A stretch of 64,000 nucleotides of DNA from Oceanospirillaceae bacterium (GTDB lineage Bacteria; Pseudomonadota; Gammaproteobacteria; Pseudomonadales; Oceanobacteraceae), in contig PBQA01000033.1 of NCBI GenBank assembly GCA_002724925.1, positions 124,001 through 188,000 on the forward strand, read 5' to 3'. Below the pieces are notes generated by a model. It did no database searches and was not told the DNA's origin. It saw only the letters and a list, made by a program, of their open reading frames with translations. The position numbers were made by a program, and so were the translations under genes. Positions 8,311 through 18,527 of this stretch are shown here, piece after piece. Numbering within the stretch: position 1 is the stretch's first letter; the number at the start of each line of letters is the position of its first letter.

Positions 8311-9265
8311 ACCTTAACTCCATCAATATATCACTATCGCCTAGTCTCTGATCACAAGGTAAGGCCAAAAGGTTTTTGGCTAAAAATCTTTCTACCTCGC
8401 TACCTCTTTCGGTACACTCGGGCCAATAGCTGGCAACATAACACCTTAGATTTATTAATTCCGACTTCACCTTGCAGGAAGTGCCATCAGGAACATAAGG
8501 GTAAAGCATAGGACCTTCATTATCTACGGCGCTAACTTCTAACTTATTAGAGCCACACAAGCTATCTCGCAGTTTATTAAAATTCTTGTTACGTCTTTGG
8601 AGAACAGATGAATAGTCTATCGACTCTAATACCCGCTGAGTTAACAGAGACATTCTTTTCGGCGAAAGATCATCTAATGACTTTTCCGCTTTTTGATAGC
8701 TAGAGTATCCATCTTCAGGCTCTCCCGCTAACCTCTTCAATAAATGCTCGGTGCGATGAATCGAGCTCATATCAATTTCTTCTGGTTCTTTCAAAGGTAA
8801 ATTTGTTACTAGCAAACCACCGTCCGGCACACCAAAAAATTTTCTTGGAGAGTAGAGTGTGGCTAAACAGTCCTTTGGCTGGGAAAAGAACGCCTGGGAG
8901 TGATCAAATACAACCCTTTCATTACCGTACTTAGATAACAATTCATCTTCATAGGATGAGCAAACACCGAAGTAGTTAACGTAAAGCAACAAGTCATTAC
9001 TACGTAAATCAACCTGGCTTGATATTTCAAACTTTAGATTTATAGAATAGAACTTAACATCGATACCAAGATAAGCCATGGGTGTAAGCATAGAATTGCA
9101 AACGTAGTATGGCATCCAAACACATCTGGGCTTTTTATACTGCAACAGTGCTACGAAGGCAGCCCGTGCAGATTGGTATTTCAGTGTATCCGGGTAATAA
9201 AGCCCTGGACCTTTAGGCAGTTCAAGTTCGAAGTACCCGCCGATTGCTCTATTCTGTAATGACAC
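8288..9265 (-). CDS. Divergent DegT/DnrJ-like PLP-fold protein of a polysaccharide locus
   Basis: About 325 residues. The fold resembles DegT/DnrJ/EryC1 aminotransferases but is much changed: the usual SFHATK loop is replaced by LYSPRKFFGVPDGGLLVTN, which still holds a lysine at the place of the PLP lysine, and VVFDHSQAFFS stands for the Asp-containing cofactor motif. The N-terminus GGYFELELPKGPGLYYPDTLKYQSARAAF and MPYYVCNSML fit polysaccharide-locus proteins of this kind that I recall without a known reaction. Start uncertain: GTG 9265 follows a GGA stretch and overlaps the ATP-grasp gene by 17 bases; a TTG at 9289 is also in frame. The product could be an aminotransferase, a dehydratase or a non-catalytic relative. 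Confidence 0.75.
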   Translation of the reverse strand: MSLQNRAIGGYFELELPKGPGLYYPDTLKYQSARAAFVALLQYKKPRCVWMPYYVCNSMLTPMAYLGIDVKFYSINLKFEISSQVDLRSNDLLLYVNYFGVCSSYEDELLSKYGNERVVFDHSQAFFSQPKDCLATLYSPRKFFGVPDGGLLVTNLPLKEPEEIDMSSIHRTEHLLKRLAGEPEDGYSSYQKAEKSLDDLSPKRMSLLTQRVLESIDYSSVLQRRNKNFNKLRDSLCGSNKLEVSAVDNEGPMLYPYVPDGTSCKVKSELINLRCYVASYWPECTERGSEVERFLAKNLLALPCDQRLGDSDILMELRYVSRILS

Positions 9266-10442
9266 GAATATCGTTTTCCATATTGTCAATCATATCGAGC
9301 ATTACAGCCATATTCGGATACCTAAGTATCATAGTTCCAAGCGTATCATGTGATCCACTGTATCGATTAACGGGATCTCCGGGGCTAACTTGGATATTTT
9401 TCTCTACAATATATTTTTTTACGCGATCGGATAGCCATACATCTTTATACCGACCATTCTCTAACGAATGAAGCATGTAACTAGACCAGTATCCGTCTGT
9501 TTGTTGCTGCACTAACGCGCTACAATCGTTACCGAGTGCTGCTTCCACTGTGTAAGCAATTAAGTCCACATTTGTGGCATAACGTATGACTTCAGGGATC
9601 AAGCACCCACCATTCCTTGGACCGAGCTCAAGGAAATAGAACTCACCTTCGTCAGAGAATACAAAATCGAAGTTCAGCGCACCTGTTTTCATATCCAGCA
9701 GTGTCAATAACCTCTGACTATCAGCATGTGCTCTTTTAAGTAGCTCAGCAGAATGGGAGGTTGGGAATGTCTGGCCAATCGGAACCAGTCCATTGCATAA
9801 CTTATCAAAATGCTCGTCAGCCCAGCAACGAAACACCAACTGCCCATCAACAACGAAACCGTCTCCAGCGACTTGATACCCAGCTCTGTGAATCTTTTCT
9901 TCGACCACAACCATCTTCTCACGGGAAAATGATAATGCATGCTCAAATGCAGCCTGAAACATATCATCGTCCTCCAAGTGGGTTACCCCTTTGCTGCCGG
10001 AGGAGTCAACAGGTTTTACGAAAACCGGTAAGCCAATCTCATCAAGCCACGCTCTTGCTTGTTCCACTTCGCGAAACGATTTGGATCGTGGCACGTTAAA
10101 GCCATTCTCTCTCAAGAACTCGCGAAACAGATCTTTCCGTGCAAGTATTTCAACTGACTTATATGGGTTACCCGGTAGTTCCAGCTGCTCGGCGACATAA
10201 GCAGCCGTAGGGGCTGCTGGATCCGAGGCATATGCAACAATTCCATCAATACCCAGACTATTTGCGAGTCTAAGAACGTCCTCTTTATCTGTAGTCGATA
10301 CATTATGGTACTCATGAGCTAGTTTATGCCCAGGATTGTCCGGTAAGTAGTCGCACGTAATTACATAATATCCCTGTTTCAAGGCGTACTCTATCGGTGG
10401 AACCTGGGTAGGCGCACCACCTAAAAAAAGAATTCTTTTCAT
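9249..10442 (-). CDS. ATP-grasp carboxylate-amine ligase-like protein
   Basis: A 397-residue ATP-grasp protein, probably cytosolic. It has an N-terminal Rossmann-like domain ([43 protein letters not shown]), a central ATP-binding part with LPVFVKPVDSSGSKGV and MVVVEEKI, and the metal-site region GALNFDFVF then FYFLELGPRNGG (the E..N pair that binds magnesium). Family members form an amide or ester from a carboxylate via an acyl phosphate. Its ATG overlaps the stop of the aminotransferase gene (ATGA). It may attach an amino acid or similar group to an amino sugar in the pathway; the substrate is not readable. Confidence 0.88.
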   Translation of the reverse strand: MKRILFLGGAPTQVPPIEYALKQGYYVITCDYLPDNPGHKLAHEYHNVSTTDKEDVLRLANSLGIDGIVAYASDPAAPTAAYVAEQLELPGNPYKSVEILARKDLFREFLRENGFNVPRSKSFREVEQARAWLDEIGLPVFVKPVDSSGSKGVTHLEDDDMFQAAFEHALSFSREKMVVVEEKIHRAGYQVAGDGFVVDGQLVFRCWADEHFDKLCNGLVPIGQTFPTSHSAELLKRAHADSQRLLTLLDMKTGALNFDFVFSDEGEFYFLELGPRNGGCLIPEVIRYATNVDLIAYTVEAALGNDCSALVQQQTDGYWSSYMLHSLENGRYKDVWLSDRVKKYIVEKNIQVSPGDPVNRYSGSHDTLGTMILRYPNMAVMLDMIDNMENDIRVITE

Positions 10443-11530
10443 AACTCAGCCACCGTATTAACTATGCTAATGATCTTTGCAAGAGATAGCTCATCCAACT
10501 CCGAATAAATCGGTAAACATACGATCCTTCTTGATACATATTCAGATTCGGGGCAACTTGATCCGCTTCCATAAATAGTTTTATTTAAAGAAGGATAGAA
10601 ATATCGCCGAGCCAATATACCTTCATTTTTCAGCCGGTCCAGCAACTGGTAAACCTGCGTCTCATCGTCGAATAAAATAGGCATATATGCATTGTTAGGA
10701 GTTGACTCATTCAGCTCCTGGACCTTTATAGATTTTGTTAAATTAGTTTTATAGTACTCCGCAATCCTTTTTCGTGCGGCCAGATTCTCATCTATTTCGT
10801 CGAGCACACACAATCCCATTGCCGCCTGAAACTCGTTCATTTTCGCATTAATTCCGATCTCGGATATCGTATGGGGATCCGAGAGCCCGAAATTTATTAT
10901 TTCCTGAGCTCTTTTGAGGTCTGACTCATATTTGAATACTATTGCCCCACCTTCAACCGTATGAAAAAGTTTAGTTGCATGAAAACTTAAGGTTGACGCA
11001 TCTCCCCAAGAGAGGATACTTTTACCTTTAATTCTCACATCGAACGCATGAGAAGCGTCATAAACTACTTTTAACTTATTTTGAGATGCTATCTTATCTA
11101 TTTCCTCAACATCGCAAGCGTTACCGAATACATGCACGGGGACGATCACTTCAGTATCGGGTGTGATATTTTCTTTTATACTATCCGGTGTCAGGCACCA
11201 CCCAGCTGGATCAATATCTCCAAAAACTGGTTTTATCCCTTCCCACTTAAGTGAGCTCACAGTAGCAACAAATGTAAAAGGAGACGTAATCGCCTCAGTA
11301 ATTGAGCTACTACGGTTTCCAATTTCTAATGCTTTGTACGCAACCTGCAACGCAAGCGTACCGTTAGATACCAGTAACAAATTTTTAACGCCTAGATATT
11401 GTTCAAGGCGCCTCGTCAGCTCTTGCTGTAATGGCCCACCGTTTGTAAGCCAACCACGTTCGTATATGCCATCGATATAGGTGTTTAGTTTATCTCTAGA
11501 GGGCAAGTAAGGTTTAGTTACTGGAATCAT
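10439..11530 (-). CDS. DegT/DnrJ/EryC1/StrS nucleotide-sugar aminotransferase
   Basis: A 363-residue PLP enzyme that transfers an amino group (usually from glutamate) to a keto-sugar nucleotide. Motifs: [17 protein letters not shown] (phosphate cup), [53 protein letters not shown], and the PLP lysine in [17 protein letters not shown] near residue 185. RmlB next to it makes dTDP-4-keto-6-deoxyglucose; since rmlC, rmlD and a 3,4-ketoisomerase gene are not in the window, a 4-amino-4,6-dideoxy sugar (VioA/WecE-like chemistry) is the simplest inference. Start and stop overlap the neighbours by 4 bases (ATGA) on both sides. Confidence 0.93.
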   Translation of the reverse strand: MIPVTKPYLPSRDKLNTYIDGIYERGWLTNGGPLQQELTRRLEQYLGVKNLLLVSNGTLALQVAYKALEIGNRSSSITEAITSPFTFVATVSSLKWEGIKPVFGDIDPAGWCLTPDSIKENITPDTEVIVPVHVFGNACDVEEIDKIASQNKLKVVYDASHAFDVRIKGKSILSWGDASTLSFHATKLFHTVEGGAIVFKYESDLKRAQEIINFGLSDPHTISEIGINAKMNEFQAAMGLCVLDEIDENLAARKRIAEYYKTNLTKSIKVQELNESTPNNAYMPILFDDETQVYQLLDRLKNEGILARRYFYPSLNKTIYGSGSSCPESEYVSRRIVCLPIYSELDELSLAKIISIVNTVAEL

Positions 11531-12408
11531 GGCTCCGCACCTAGCAGGGCTAACAAATATTCCCCATAACTATTTTTACTCATACGCTTGGCAAGTTTTC
11601 TTAATTCGTCAGCAGCTAGCCATCCATTATTGAAAGCAATTTCTTCAAGACACGCTACTTTGTAGCCCTGGCGTTTTTCCAGTGTTTCTACAAACTGTGC
11701 GGCTTCCAGCAGACTTTCATGAGTGCCCGTATCCAACCACGCAAAACCTCGACCCAAAAGCTCTACATTCAGATCACCCGATTCCAAATAGGCATTATTT
11801 ACGCAAGTAATTTCCAATTCTCCACGTTCGGACGGCTTAACATTCTTAGCTATCTCGATAACGCGATTATCGTAAAAGTACAGACCTGTTACGGCAAAGT
11901 TTGACTTTGGCTTATCAGGTTTTTCTTCTATTGAAAGCGCCTTCATCTGATCATCGAAATCGACAACACCAAAGCGCTCCGGATCTTTAACCTGATATCC
12001 GAAAACGGTTGCGCCTTTCCCGTCTTTCGCTCTTTTTACTGCATCTTTGAGCTTCGGTGTGAAGCCTTGGCCATAGTATATGTTGTCACCTAATACAAGA
12101 CACACATCCTCTTTACCAATGAAGTTCTCTCCAATAGTAAATGCTTGTGCAAGCCCTTCAGGCCTTTCCTGAACAGCATATGACAAGTCTACGCCTAAAT
12201 GACTACCATCACCTAACAATCGTTTGAAACCAGATTGGTCTTCGGGTGTAGTTATTATTAATATCTCTCGAATCCCAGCCAACATTAACACTGATAACGG
12301 GTAATAAATCATTGGTTTATCATAGATCGGTAACAGCTGCTTAGACACGCCCATGGTAATTGGATAGAGCCTCGTACCCGAGCCACCCGCTAATACGATA
12401 CCTTTCAT
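11527..12408 (-). CDS. rmlA: Glucose-1-phosphate thymidylyltransferase
   Basis: A 293-residue enzyme that makes dTDP-glucose from dTTP and glucose-1-phosphate, the first step of dTDP-sugar synthesis. The signature [20 protein letters not shown] is at the N-terminus, followed by [30 protein letters not shown], and a C-terminal [21 protein letters not shown]. The length is the family norm. It is joined to rmlB upstream and to the aminotransferase downstream by ATGA overlaps, so the three are very likely translated together. Confidence 0.97.
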   Translation of the reverse strand: MKGIVLAGGSGTRLYPITMGVSKQLLPIYDKPMIYYPLSVLMLAGIREILIITTPEDQSGFKRLLGDGSHLGVDLSYAVQERPEGLAQAFTIGENFIGKEDVCLVLGDNIYYGQGFTPKLKDAVKRAKDGKGATVFGYQVKDPERFGVVDFDDQMKALSIEEKPDKPKSNFAVTGLYFYDNRVIEIAKNVKPSERGELEITCVNNAYLESGDLNVELLGRGFAWLDTGTHESLLEAAQFVETLEKRQGYKVACLEEIAFNNGWLAADELRKLAKRMSKNSYGEYLLALLGAEP

Positions 12409-13487
12409 AATGCCTCACCAATTCGAGTCAATTTGTAGTCACCATTTAGAACGCGTGACCACCAATGTTCATTTTCAAGATACCAGTGAATTGTTTTCTC
12501 AAGACCAGACTCGAAAGTTTCAACAGGCTTCCAACCCAACTCCTTTTCGATTTTGCTAGCATCAATAGCATACCTGCGATCGTGCCCCGGTCTGTCTTTC
12601 ACATTCTTAATTAAGCCTCCATAACCCTCGGACAGACCTGACTTTCCAATCTCCTGATCGAGGATCCGACAAATGGTTTTAACAACATCTATATTCATCT
12701 TTTCATTATGGCCGCCGATATTATAGGTTTCGCCGGCTACCCCCGTTGTCACCACCAGATGTAAAGCTTTTGCGTGGTCCTCCACATACAACCAATCCCT
12801 GATCTGATCCCCTGCCCCGTATACTGGAAGACTTTTGCCATGAAGAGCATTAAGAATTACATGAGGGATTAGCTTCTCAGGAAAGTGGTACGGGCCGTAG
12901 TTATTGGAGCAATTTGTAACGATTACGGGTAAACCGTATGTCCGCATCCATGCACGAACCAAGTGGTCCGAGCTCGCCTTGCTCGCCGAATAGGGCGAGC
13001 TAGGAGCGTATGAAGTAGTCTCTGTAAAAAGACGTTGACAAGCATTCGCTTCCTCTAACGGGTGTGGCAGGTCACCATAAACTTCGTCAGTACTAACGTG
13101 ATGAAACCGGAATGAGTTCTTCTGCGTTTCAGGGAGCTTCGACCAGTACGCCCTAGCCACCTCAAGCAGGTTGCAGGTACCTACGATGTTCGTTTCAATA
13201 AAGGCAGCAGGTCCCTCAATAGAGCGGTCAACATGGCTTTCCGCTGCCAAGTGCATAACGGCATCGGGTTTGTGCTGATCAAACACTCTCTCAAGTTCAG
13301 GGAGATCGCAAATATCTACCTTTTCAAAGGCATACCTCTCGGAACTACTGACTCCTTTCAAGTTATCGAGATTACCTGCATATGTTAATTTGTCGACGTT
13401 AACAACAGAGTCATCAGTGCTATTTATTATGTACCTTATAACGGCAGAGCCAATAAAGCCTGCACCACCTGTCACTAATATTTTCAT
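12405..13487 (-). CDS. rmlB: dTDP-glucose 4,6-dehydratase
   Basis: A 360-residue NAD-dependent extended SDR that converts dTDP-glucose to dTDP-4-keto-6-deoxyglucose. It has the NAD loop GGAGFIGS at residues 8-15, the [11 protein letters not shown] region with the catalytic Asp-Glu pair, and the YxxxK motif in [11 protein letters not shown]. The start is ATG 13487 ([11 protein letters not shown]); a TTG two codons upstream is less likely. It is the first gene of the polysaccharide operon, 117 bases after pyrF on the same strand. I could not pick a convincing promoter or an ops/JUMPstart element in that gap. Confidence 0.97.
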   Translation of the reverse strand: MKILVTGGAGFIGSAVIRYIINSTDDSVVNVDKLTYAGNLDNLKGVSSSERYAFEKVDICDLPELERVFDQHKPDAVMHLAAESHVDRSIEGPAAFIETNIVGTCNLLEVARAYWSKLPETQKNSFRFHHVSTDEVYGDLPHPLEEANACQRLFTETTSYAPSSPYSASKASSDHLVRAWMRTYGLPVIVTNCSNNYGPYHFPEKLIPHVILNALHGKSLPVYGAGDQIRDWLYVEDHAKALHLVVTTGVAGETYNIGGHNEKMNIDVVKTICRILDQEIGKSGLSEGYGGLIKNVKDRPGHDRRYAIDASKIEKELGWKPVETFESGLEKTIHWYLENEHWWSRVLNGDYKLTRIGEAL

Positions 13488-13603
13488 GATCAAAACCCAA
13501 GAATTTGGTCAAAACCGCTTAAAACTAATTACTTCTGATTATCTGATGCTTGGCAAATTATCAGCTTGCTAGCGATGACACCCTATAAGATATATAACGC
13601 CGA

Positions 13604-14296
13604 TTACAGCGTTTCAAAGATCGAAACCAGGCTCTCTTGAGGGTATTGGCCCTGAGTAACCGGCCTCCCAATCACCATATAATCCACACCCGCCTCAACC
13701 GCCTGCTTCGGCGTCATCACACGCTTCTGATCGCCAATATCCGAACCCTCAGGCCGAATCCCAGGCGTCACCGTCAGAAAGTCTTTACCGCAGACATCTC
13801 GAATCAACCCGACTTCCCGTGCGGAGCACACCACACCATCAAGTCCAGATGCTTGAGCTAACTTAGCGAGTCGTTCTACTTGCACCATAGGCTGGATATC
13901 CAAACCAATACCGGCAAGATCGCTTTGCTCCATTGAGGTAAGAACCGTTACTCCAATAAGCAGCGGCTTGTGCGATTTCTTTTCGAGTTCGTTACGGGCA
14001 GCTTCCATCATTCGCTGGCCACCAGAGGCATGAACATTCACCATCCATACTCCCAGGTCTGCAGCAACGCCTACGGCTTTGGCGCAGGTATTGGGAATAT
14101 CGTGGAACTTCAGATCAAGAAATACTTCGTAGCTTCGCTTGTAAAGTTCTTCGAGGATGGCAGGGCCAGTAGCGGTATACAGCTCCTTCCCTACTTTGAC
14201 ACGACATAAGGACGGATCGAGTTGATCTGCCATCGCCAGTGCCTGTTTCATATCGGGGAAGTCGAGGGCGACGACAATAGGTGAAGTTGTGGTCAT
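13604..14296 (-). CDS. pyrF: Orotidine 5'-phosphate decarboxylase
   Basis: A 230-residue TIM-barrel enzyme for the last step of UMP synthesis. VALDFPDM opens the barrel, KVGKELYT follows, and the catalytic DxKxxDIPNT segment appears as [10 protein letters not shown] near residue 61. GVTVLTSM and [16 protein letters not shown] at the phosphate-binding side are typical. The length matches the family. Its ATG overlaps the lapB stop (ATGA), so it is co-translated with lapB, as in other gammaproteobacteria. Confidence 0.97.
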   Translation of the reverse strand: MTTTSPIVVALDFPDMKQALAMADQLDPSLCRVKVGKELYTATGPAILEELYKRSYEVFLDLKFHDIPNTCAKAVGVAADLGVWMVNVHASGGQRMMEAARNELEKKSHKPLLIGVTVLTSMEQSDLAGIGLDIQPMVQVERLAKLAQASGLDGVVCSAREVGLIRDVCGKDFLTVTPGIRPEGSDIGDQKRVMTPKQAVEAGVDYMVIGRPVTQGQYPQESLVSIFETL

Positions 14297-15486
14297 AAGT
14301 CTGGCTTTTTCTGAGCAGGCGATGGTACGAATGGTCTTATGCTTGCCCAGTCTTTACAACTCGGGCAGCGCCAATGCGGTTCCTTCGCCTTAAATCCGCA
14401 ATTTGAGCAGACGAATTTTGGTTCGGCTGCAACGATGCCGCGGAGAATATCATAGAGCTGTAACAACTGCGACTTGTCGAGCTGCTGACGCTGCGTAACG
14501 ATGAGCTCGGCGAGTGCCAGAAACCCCTGATTTGACGGGCGCAACCTGAGTTCATCAAGAATTCTGCTTACTGCTTCTTCGGGAGTGCCCTGTGTAACAA
14601 CAACCCCCATAGACGCCATCAGCGCAGGTACGTACCCGGTCCTGGCCCACTGATCGTGAAGATGCGTTTTCAGCCCCTCTTTATCGCCACTTACGCTGAA
14701 CGCTTCGGTCATTCGCTCAACAACACTAACAACACTGCTTTCATCAATCTCTGCCGCCTTGAGGTAACAGCGGACAGCTTCCCGATGTTCGCTCTGACCG
14801 AACGCAAGATCGCCCTGAACGACGTAAGCGCGTGCGCAGGCAGAGTCAATCTTCAGCGCTTGCTTACATAACTGCTGAACCTCAAGGAAGTCAGACTTTT
14901 TAAGTGCTCTCTCTGCCAGTTCACAGGCCGCATGAGAAACACGGCGATTCAGGCGAGCAGTCGACGGTAGCTTTTTGTCTTTGTAGAGCTCAAGAATATT
15001 ACTCCACTCCCCCTCTTCTTCGAGGAGCTCTATCAACAGAGTCGCTGCTCGATCTGAGCTTCGCCCTTTCGCTGCAAGTAACTCTCGTAATATGCGCTCA
15101 GCGCGATCGAGCAATCCGGCCGCCGAGTAGTCACAAGCCAGTTCGAACTGAATTGCATATAAGGCACTGCGCTCAAGATCAGCACGAGCAAAAAGCTTCT
15201 GGTGCAGGTGCATTGCCCTGTCTAGCTCACCTTTGTCTCTGAGACTCTTACCAAGCTTAAGCAGCAGATCGATAGACTCATCATCCATCTGATCTATTTT
15301 GATGAGTTTCTCAAGGGCGGCATCATTGCTCTCGGCAAGCAGGTAGTCTACGGAGGGGATCCAATCGGGGTAGTTTACTTTCTTGCCCTGCTGGGCGTAG
15401 CGATAGCCAAGGGTCCAACCCAACGCTACTGCGGCAAGTAGCAGGATATATAAGAGTGCGGTGTCGAACAGTTCAGCAGACAGCAT
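14293..15486 (-). CDS. lapB: Lipopolysaccharide assembly protein B (TPR protein)
   Basis: A 397-residue inner-membrane-anchored TPR protein. One N-terminal membrane segment ([19 protein letters not shown]) is followed by the [22 protein letters not shown] region, several helical TPR-like repeats, and a C-terminal rubredoxin-like metal site with two CxxC pairs ([18 protein letters not shown]). In E. coli LapB (YciM) directs FtsH to LpxC and so limits lipopolysaccharide synthesis. Here it lies beside a polysaccharide operon and is coupled to pyrF. The small partner gene lapA, usually just upstream, is not present in the 71-base gap to ihfB. Confidence 0.95.
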   Translation of the reverse strand: MLSAELFDTALLYILLLAAVALGWTLGYRYAQQGKKVNYPDWIPSVDYLLAESNDAALEKLIKIDQMDDESIDLLLKLGKSLRDKGELDRAMHLHQKLFARADLERSALYAIQFELACDYSAAGLLDRAERILRELLAAKGRSSDRAATLLIELLEEEGEWSNILELYKDKKLPSTARLNRRVSHAACELAERALKKSDFLEVQQLCKQALKIDSACARAYVVQGDLAFGQSEHREAVRCYLKAAEIDESSVVSVVERMTEAFSVSGDKEGLKTHLHDQWARTGYVPALMASMGVVVTQGTPEEAVSRILDELRLRPSNQGFLALAELIVTQRQQLDKSQLLQLYDILRGIVAAEPKFVCSNCGFKAKEPHWRCPSCKDWASIRPFVPSPAQKKPDL

Positions 15487-15557
15487 GGTCGATGGGTACT
15501 TCGTTCAATGTCAGTATTCGAGTCGGCTTAAACCGATTAATTCCTCAGATCCGGAAC

Positions 15558-15848
15558 TTATGCAGGCATACTGTCATTCACCTGATCACGCAATTCTTTA
15601 CCCGGTTTGAAATGGGGTACAAACTTCCCCTGCAATTCAACTGTTTCACCCGTTTTTGGGTTACGGCCAACGCGTGGAGCTCTGTAATGGAGCGAGAAAC
15701 TGCCGAAGCCCCGTATTTCGATACGGTCTCCAGAGGACAAAGTCTGAGACATATGATCCAGCAACGTCTTAACCGCCAGCTCGACATCTTTGGCCGACAA
15801 CTGCGGCTGGCGACTGACGATTCTCTCTATTAACTCGGATTTCGTCAC
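15558..15848 (-). CDS. ihfB: Integration host factor subunit beta
   Basis: A 96-residue HU/IHF family DNA-bending protein. [23 protein letters not shown] starts the helical dimer part; the DNA-inserting beta arm has [10 protein letters not shown] with the conserved proline, and the family motif [20 protein letters not shown] precedes it. The start codon is GTG (15848-15846), preceded by a strong AAGGAGGG. IHF-beta pairs with IHF-alpha (not in the window). Located downstream of rpsA as in most gammaproteobacteria, but separated from it by an intrinsic terminator. Confidence 0.97.
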   Translation of the reverse strand: MTKSELIERIVSRQPQLSAKDVELAVKTLLDHMSQTLSSGDRIEIRGFGSFSLHYRAPRVGRNPKTGETVELQGKFVPHFKPGKELRDQVNDSMPA

Positions 15849-15973
15849 TGCATTCCCTCCTTGAGAACGAAGCTTTTGGATAATTCCAGTTAAATCATGC
15901 AGTTAGCCGATGAGTTTTGCAAGCTACAAGCCCAAGAAACGGTCAATTGTGGGCAATCCATTGTTTTCAGGCA

Positions 15974-15998
15974 CAAAAAAACCCGCCGAAGCGGGTTT
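15974..15998 (-). terminator. Intrinsic terminator after rpsA
   Basis: On the minus strand, ACCCGC-TTCG-GCGGGT (arms 15991-15996 and 15981-15986, loop 15987-15990) is followed by a run of seven T. It lies 19 bases after the rpsA stop and before ihfB, so ihfB probably has its own promoter between 15974 and 15849. Confidence 0.9.
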
Positions 15999-16016
15999 CT
16001 TTGCTAGCGTTAAGGA

Positions 16017-17699
16017 TTACTCCTTGCCGCGAAGCTGCTCTTTCAGCAGGTCACCAATAGTGGTAGGACCTGTCATTTCAGCTTCTGCTTTCGCACGCTG
16101 CTCTTTCAGAGCTTCTTTATCAGCTACTGAGTCTTTCGCCTTAACAGACAGGCTAATGGTGCGGTTCTTGCGATCAACGGAGGTGATTGCAGCTTCAATG
16201 CTGTCGCCTTCGTTCAGTGCATTACGTGCATCTTCAACTTTGTCCTGGCTGATTTCTGAAGCGCGCAGGGTTGCCTCAACACCTTCAGCAATTTCAACAG
16301 TCGCTGCTTTCGCGTCAACTGCGATCACCTTACCAGTAACGATAGTGCCTTTGTCGTTTTCAGATACGAACTCTGAGAACGGATCGCTTTCCAACTGCTT
16401 CACGCCCAGAGAGATACGCTCACGCTCTGGATCGATTGACAGGATAACGGTTTCCAGCTCATCGCCTTTCTTATAGTTACGAACGGCATCTTCACCAGTA
16501 TCGTTCCAAGAGATATCAGACAGGTGAACCAGACCATCAATGCCGCCGTCCAGACCGATGAAGATACCAAAGTCAGTGATTGACTTGATCTTACCTGCGA
16601 TCTTGTCGCCTTTATTGAACTTGGTACCGAACTCTTCCCATGGGTTCATGGTGCACTGCTTGATACCCAGAGAGATACGACGACGTTCTTCATCGATGTC
16701 CAGAATCATCACTTCTACTTCGTCGCCAACCTGAACAACTTTGCTTGGGTGGATGTTCTTGTTAGTCCAGTCCATTTCAGAAACGTGGACCAGACCTTCA
16801 ACACCTTCTTCCAGCTCAGCGAAGCAGCCGTAGTCAGTCAGGTTAGTAACGCGTGCTTTAACACGAGCGTTTTCTGGGTAACGGTCATTGATGTTCACCC
16901 ATGGGTCATCACCCAGCTGCTTCAGACCCAGTGACACGCGGTTACGCTCACGGTCGAACTTCAGTACTTTAACGTCGATTTCGTCACCAACAGCAACGAT
17001 TTCGCTTGGGTGCTTGATACGCTTCCAAGCCATGTCAGTAATGTGCAGCAGGCCGTCAACACCGCCCAGATCTACGAATGCACCGTAGTCGGTCAGGTTC
17101 TTAACGATACCTTTAACAGACTGACCTTCCTGCAGGTTAGCCAGCAGCTCTTCACGTTCCTGGCTGTTAGCAGCTTCGAGAACGGCACGACGAGAAACAA
17201 CAACGTTGTTGCGCTTAGCATCGAGCTTGATCACTTTGAATTCGAGTTCTTTGCCTTCCAGGTGCGCGGTGTCGCGTACTGGACGAACGTCAACCAGAGA
17301 GCCTGGCAGGAACGCACGGATGTTTTTCAGTTCAACAGTGAAGCCACCTTTGACCTTACCGTTGATAACACCAGTAACCATTTCATCAGCTTCGAAAGCT
17401 TTTTCCAGCTCTTTCCAGCTTTCAGCGCGCTTAGCTTTTTCACGAGACAGTTTGGTTTCACCGAAGCCATCTTCAACAGCTTCCAGTGAGACGAAGGTTT
17501 CGTCGCCAACAGCAACTTCCAGTTCGCCTTTGTCATTCAGGAACTGGCTGCGCGGAATAACAGCTTCCGACTTCAGGCCTGAGTTAACGGTTACCCAGTC
17601 GCTGTCGATATCAACAACGGTACCAGCAACAATTGAACCCGGCTGCATGTCCAGTTCTTTAAGGGATTCTTCAAATAGATCAGCAAAGCTTTCGCTCAT
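16017..17699 (-). CDS. rpsA: 30S ribosomal protein S1
   Basis: A 560-residue protein with six S1 (OB-fold) repeats, the family's full length. Repeats are recognisable from [118 protein letters not shown] and a more divergent sixth. The last residues ([13 protein letters not shown]) are typical of gammaproteobacterial S1. It binds mRNA on the small subunit and in E. coli represses its own leader. It is downstream of cmk with a 138-base gap containing a hairpin. Confidence 0.98.
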   Translation of the reverse strand: MSESFADLFEESLKELDMQPGSIVAGTVVDIDSDWVTVNSGLKSEAVIPRSQFLNDKGELEVAVGDETFVSLEAVEDGFGETKLSREKAKRAESWKELEKAFEADEMVTGVINGKVKGGFTVELKNIRAFLPGSLVDVRPVRDTAHLEGKELEFKVIKLDAKRNNVVVSRRAVLEAANSQEREELLANLQEGQSVKGIVKNLTDYGAFVDLGGVDGLLHITDMAWKRIKHPSEIVAVGDEIDVKVLKFDRERNRVSLGLKQLGDDPWVNINDRYPENARVKARVTNLTDYGCFAELEEGVEGLVHVSEMDWTNKNIHPSKVVQVGDEVEVMILDIDEERRRISLGIKQCTMNPWEEFGTKFNKGDKIAGKIKSITDFGIFIGLDGGIDGLVHLSDISWNDTGEDAVRNYKKGDELETVILSIDPERERISLGVKQLESDPFSEFVSENDKGTIVTGKVIAVDAKAATVEIAEGVEATLRASEISQDKVEDARNALNEGDSIEAAITSVDRKNRTISLSVKAKDSVADKEALKEQRAKAEAEMTGPTTIGDLLKEQLRGKE

Positions 17700-17788
17700 G
17701 TATATACACCTGTCTCATAAAACGCGCTGCTATCCGCAGTTCGCGCTGACCAGACTGCCAGCATCTGGGGTTAGTTAATAATAAAACG

Positions 17789-17828
17789 CTCTGTACCGAC
17801 TTCCTTCGGGAAGCTGGCAGATACAGAG
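17789..17828 (-). terminator. Long hairpin between cmk and rpsA, possible terminator or leader element
   Basis: On the minus strand CTCTGTA (17828-17822) pairs with TACAGAG (17795-17789); an inner stem CTTCC-CGAA-GGAAG (17813-17800) sits inside. Past the outer arm the sequence reads CGTTTTATTATTAAC, a broken T-run. It could end cmk transcription, or be part of a structured rpsA leader. I cannot tell which. Confidence 0.55.
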
Positions 17829-17837
17829 GTTTTAATC

Positions 17838-18527
17838 TCAGATCAGTCCTGCCTGGCGGACCAGCGATAGGATGTTTTCACGTACTTCTTCAATAGAAAG
17901 AGAGGTACTGTCAATCACTGTCGCGTCACTCGCTGGGCGCAATGGGGCGACGGCTCTGTTGCTGTCGCGTTCATCGCGAACCCGGATGTCTTCGATAAGG
18001 GCGGGCAAACTAGCATCAATCCCCTTTTCAGTCAACTGTTTGTAGCGACGCTGACCTCGCTCTTCAGCAGAGGCTGTCAGGAAGACTTTAATCTGAGCAT
18101 CAGTAAACACAACCGTTCCCATATCACGGCCATCTGCTATCAAGCCCGGCGCCTGACGGAAGTCACGTTGACGCTGTAGCAGAGCGTCACGGACTTTTGG
18201 CAACGCAGCAACCTGCGAAGCAAGGCTACCAACCTCTTCGGTCCGGATCGTGGTGGTGACATCATCGCCTTCGAGAATCACCTGCACGCCTGTTCCGGTT
18301 GGAATAAAACGAACATCAAGATGTGCAGCGACGTCAGCAACTTCGTCTTCGCTATTCAGAGCGATGCCTTTGCGGTCTGAAGCCAGCCCGGTAATACGGT
18401 ACAGAGCACCGCTATCAAGCAAGTGCCAGCCCAAGGCTTCAGCCAGAATCGCACATACTGTGCCCTTACCCGCACCGGAAGGACCATCAACAGTAATAAC
18501 AACAGGCAGTTCAGCTGACTTACTCAC
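17838..18527 (-). CDS. cmk: Cytidylate kinase
   Basis: A 229-residue P-loop kinase that phosphorylates CMP and dCMP. The P-loop is GPSGAGKGT near residue 14; [21 protein letters not shown] and the C-terminal [16 protein letters not shown] are family motifs. I start it at GTG 18527 ([18 protein letters not shown]): an AAGG stretch lies about 10 bases upstream and the result matches the usual length, while the reading from 18617 adds 30 residues that lie inside aroA and have no homologous look. It overlaps the tyrA-aroA stop by 8 bases. Confidence 0.96.
   Translation of the reverse strand: MSKSAELPVVITVDGPSGAGKGTVCAILAEALGWHLLDSGALYRITGLASDRKGIALNSEDEVADVAAHLDVRFIPTGTGVQVILEGDDVTTTIRTEEVGSLASQVAALPKVRDALLQRQRDFRQAPGLIADGRDMGTVVFTDAQIKVFLTASAEERGQRRYKQLTEKGIDASLPALIEDIRVRDERDSNRAVAPLRPASDATVIDSTSLSIEEVRENILSLVRQAGLI

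Noticed and set aside
15910-16476. 188-codon open frame on the plus strand opposite rpsA
   Set aside because: It is Ser/Arg-rich antisense of a highly biased ribosomal protein gene and crosses the rpsA terminator.
17010-17778. Long plus-strand open frames opposite the start of rpsA
   Set aside because: Low-complexity antisense of strongly codon-biased sequence, no ribosome site and no recognisable domain.
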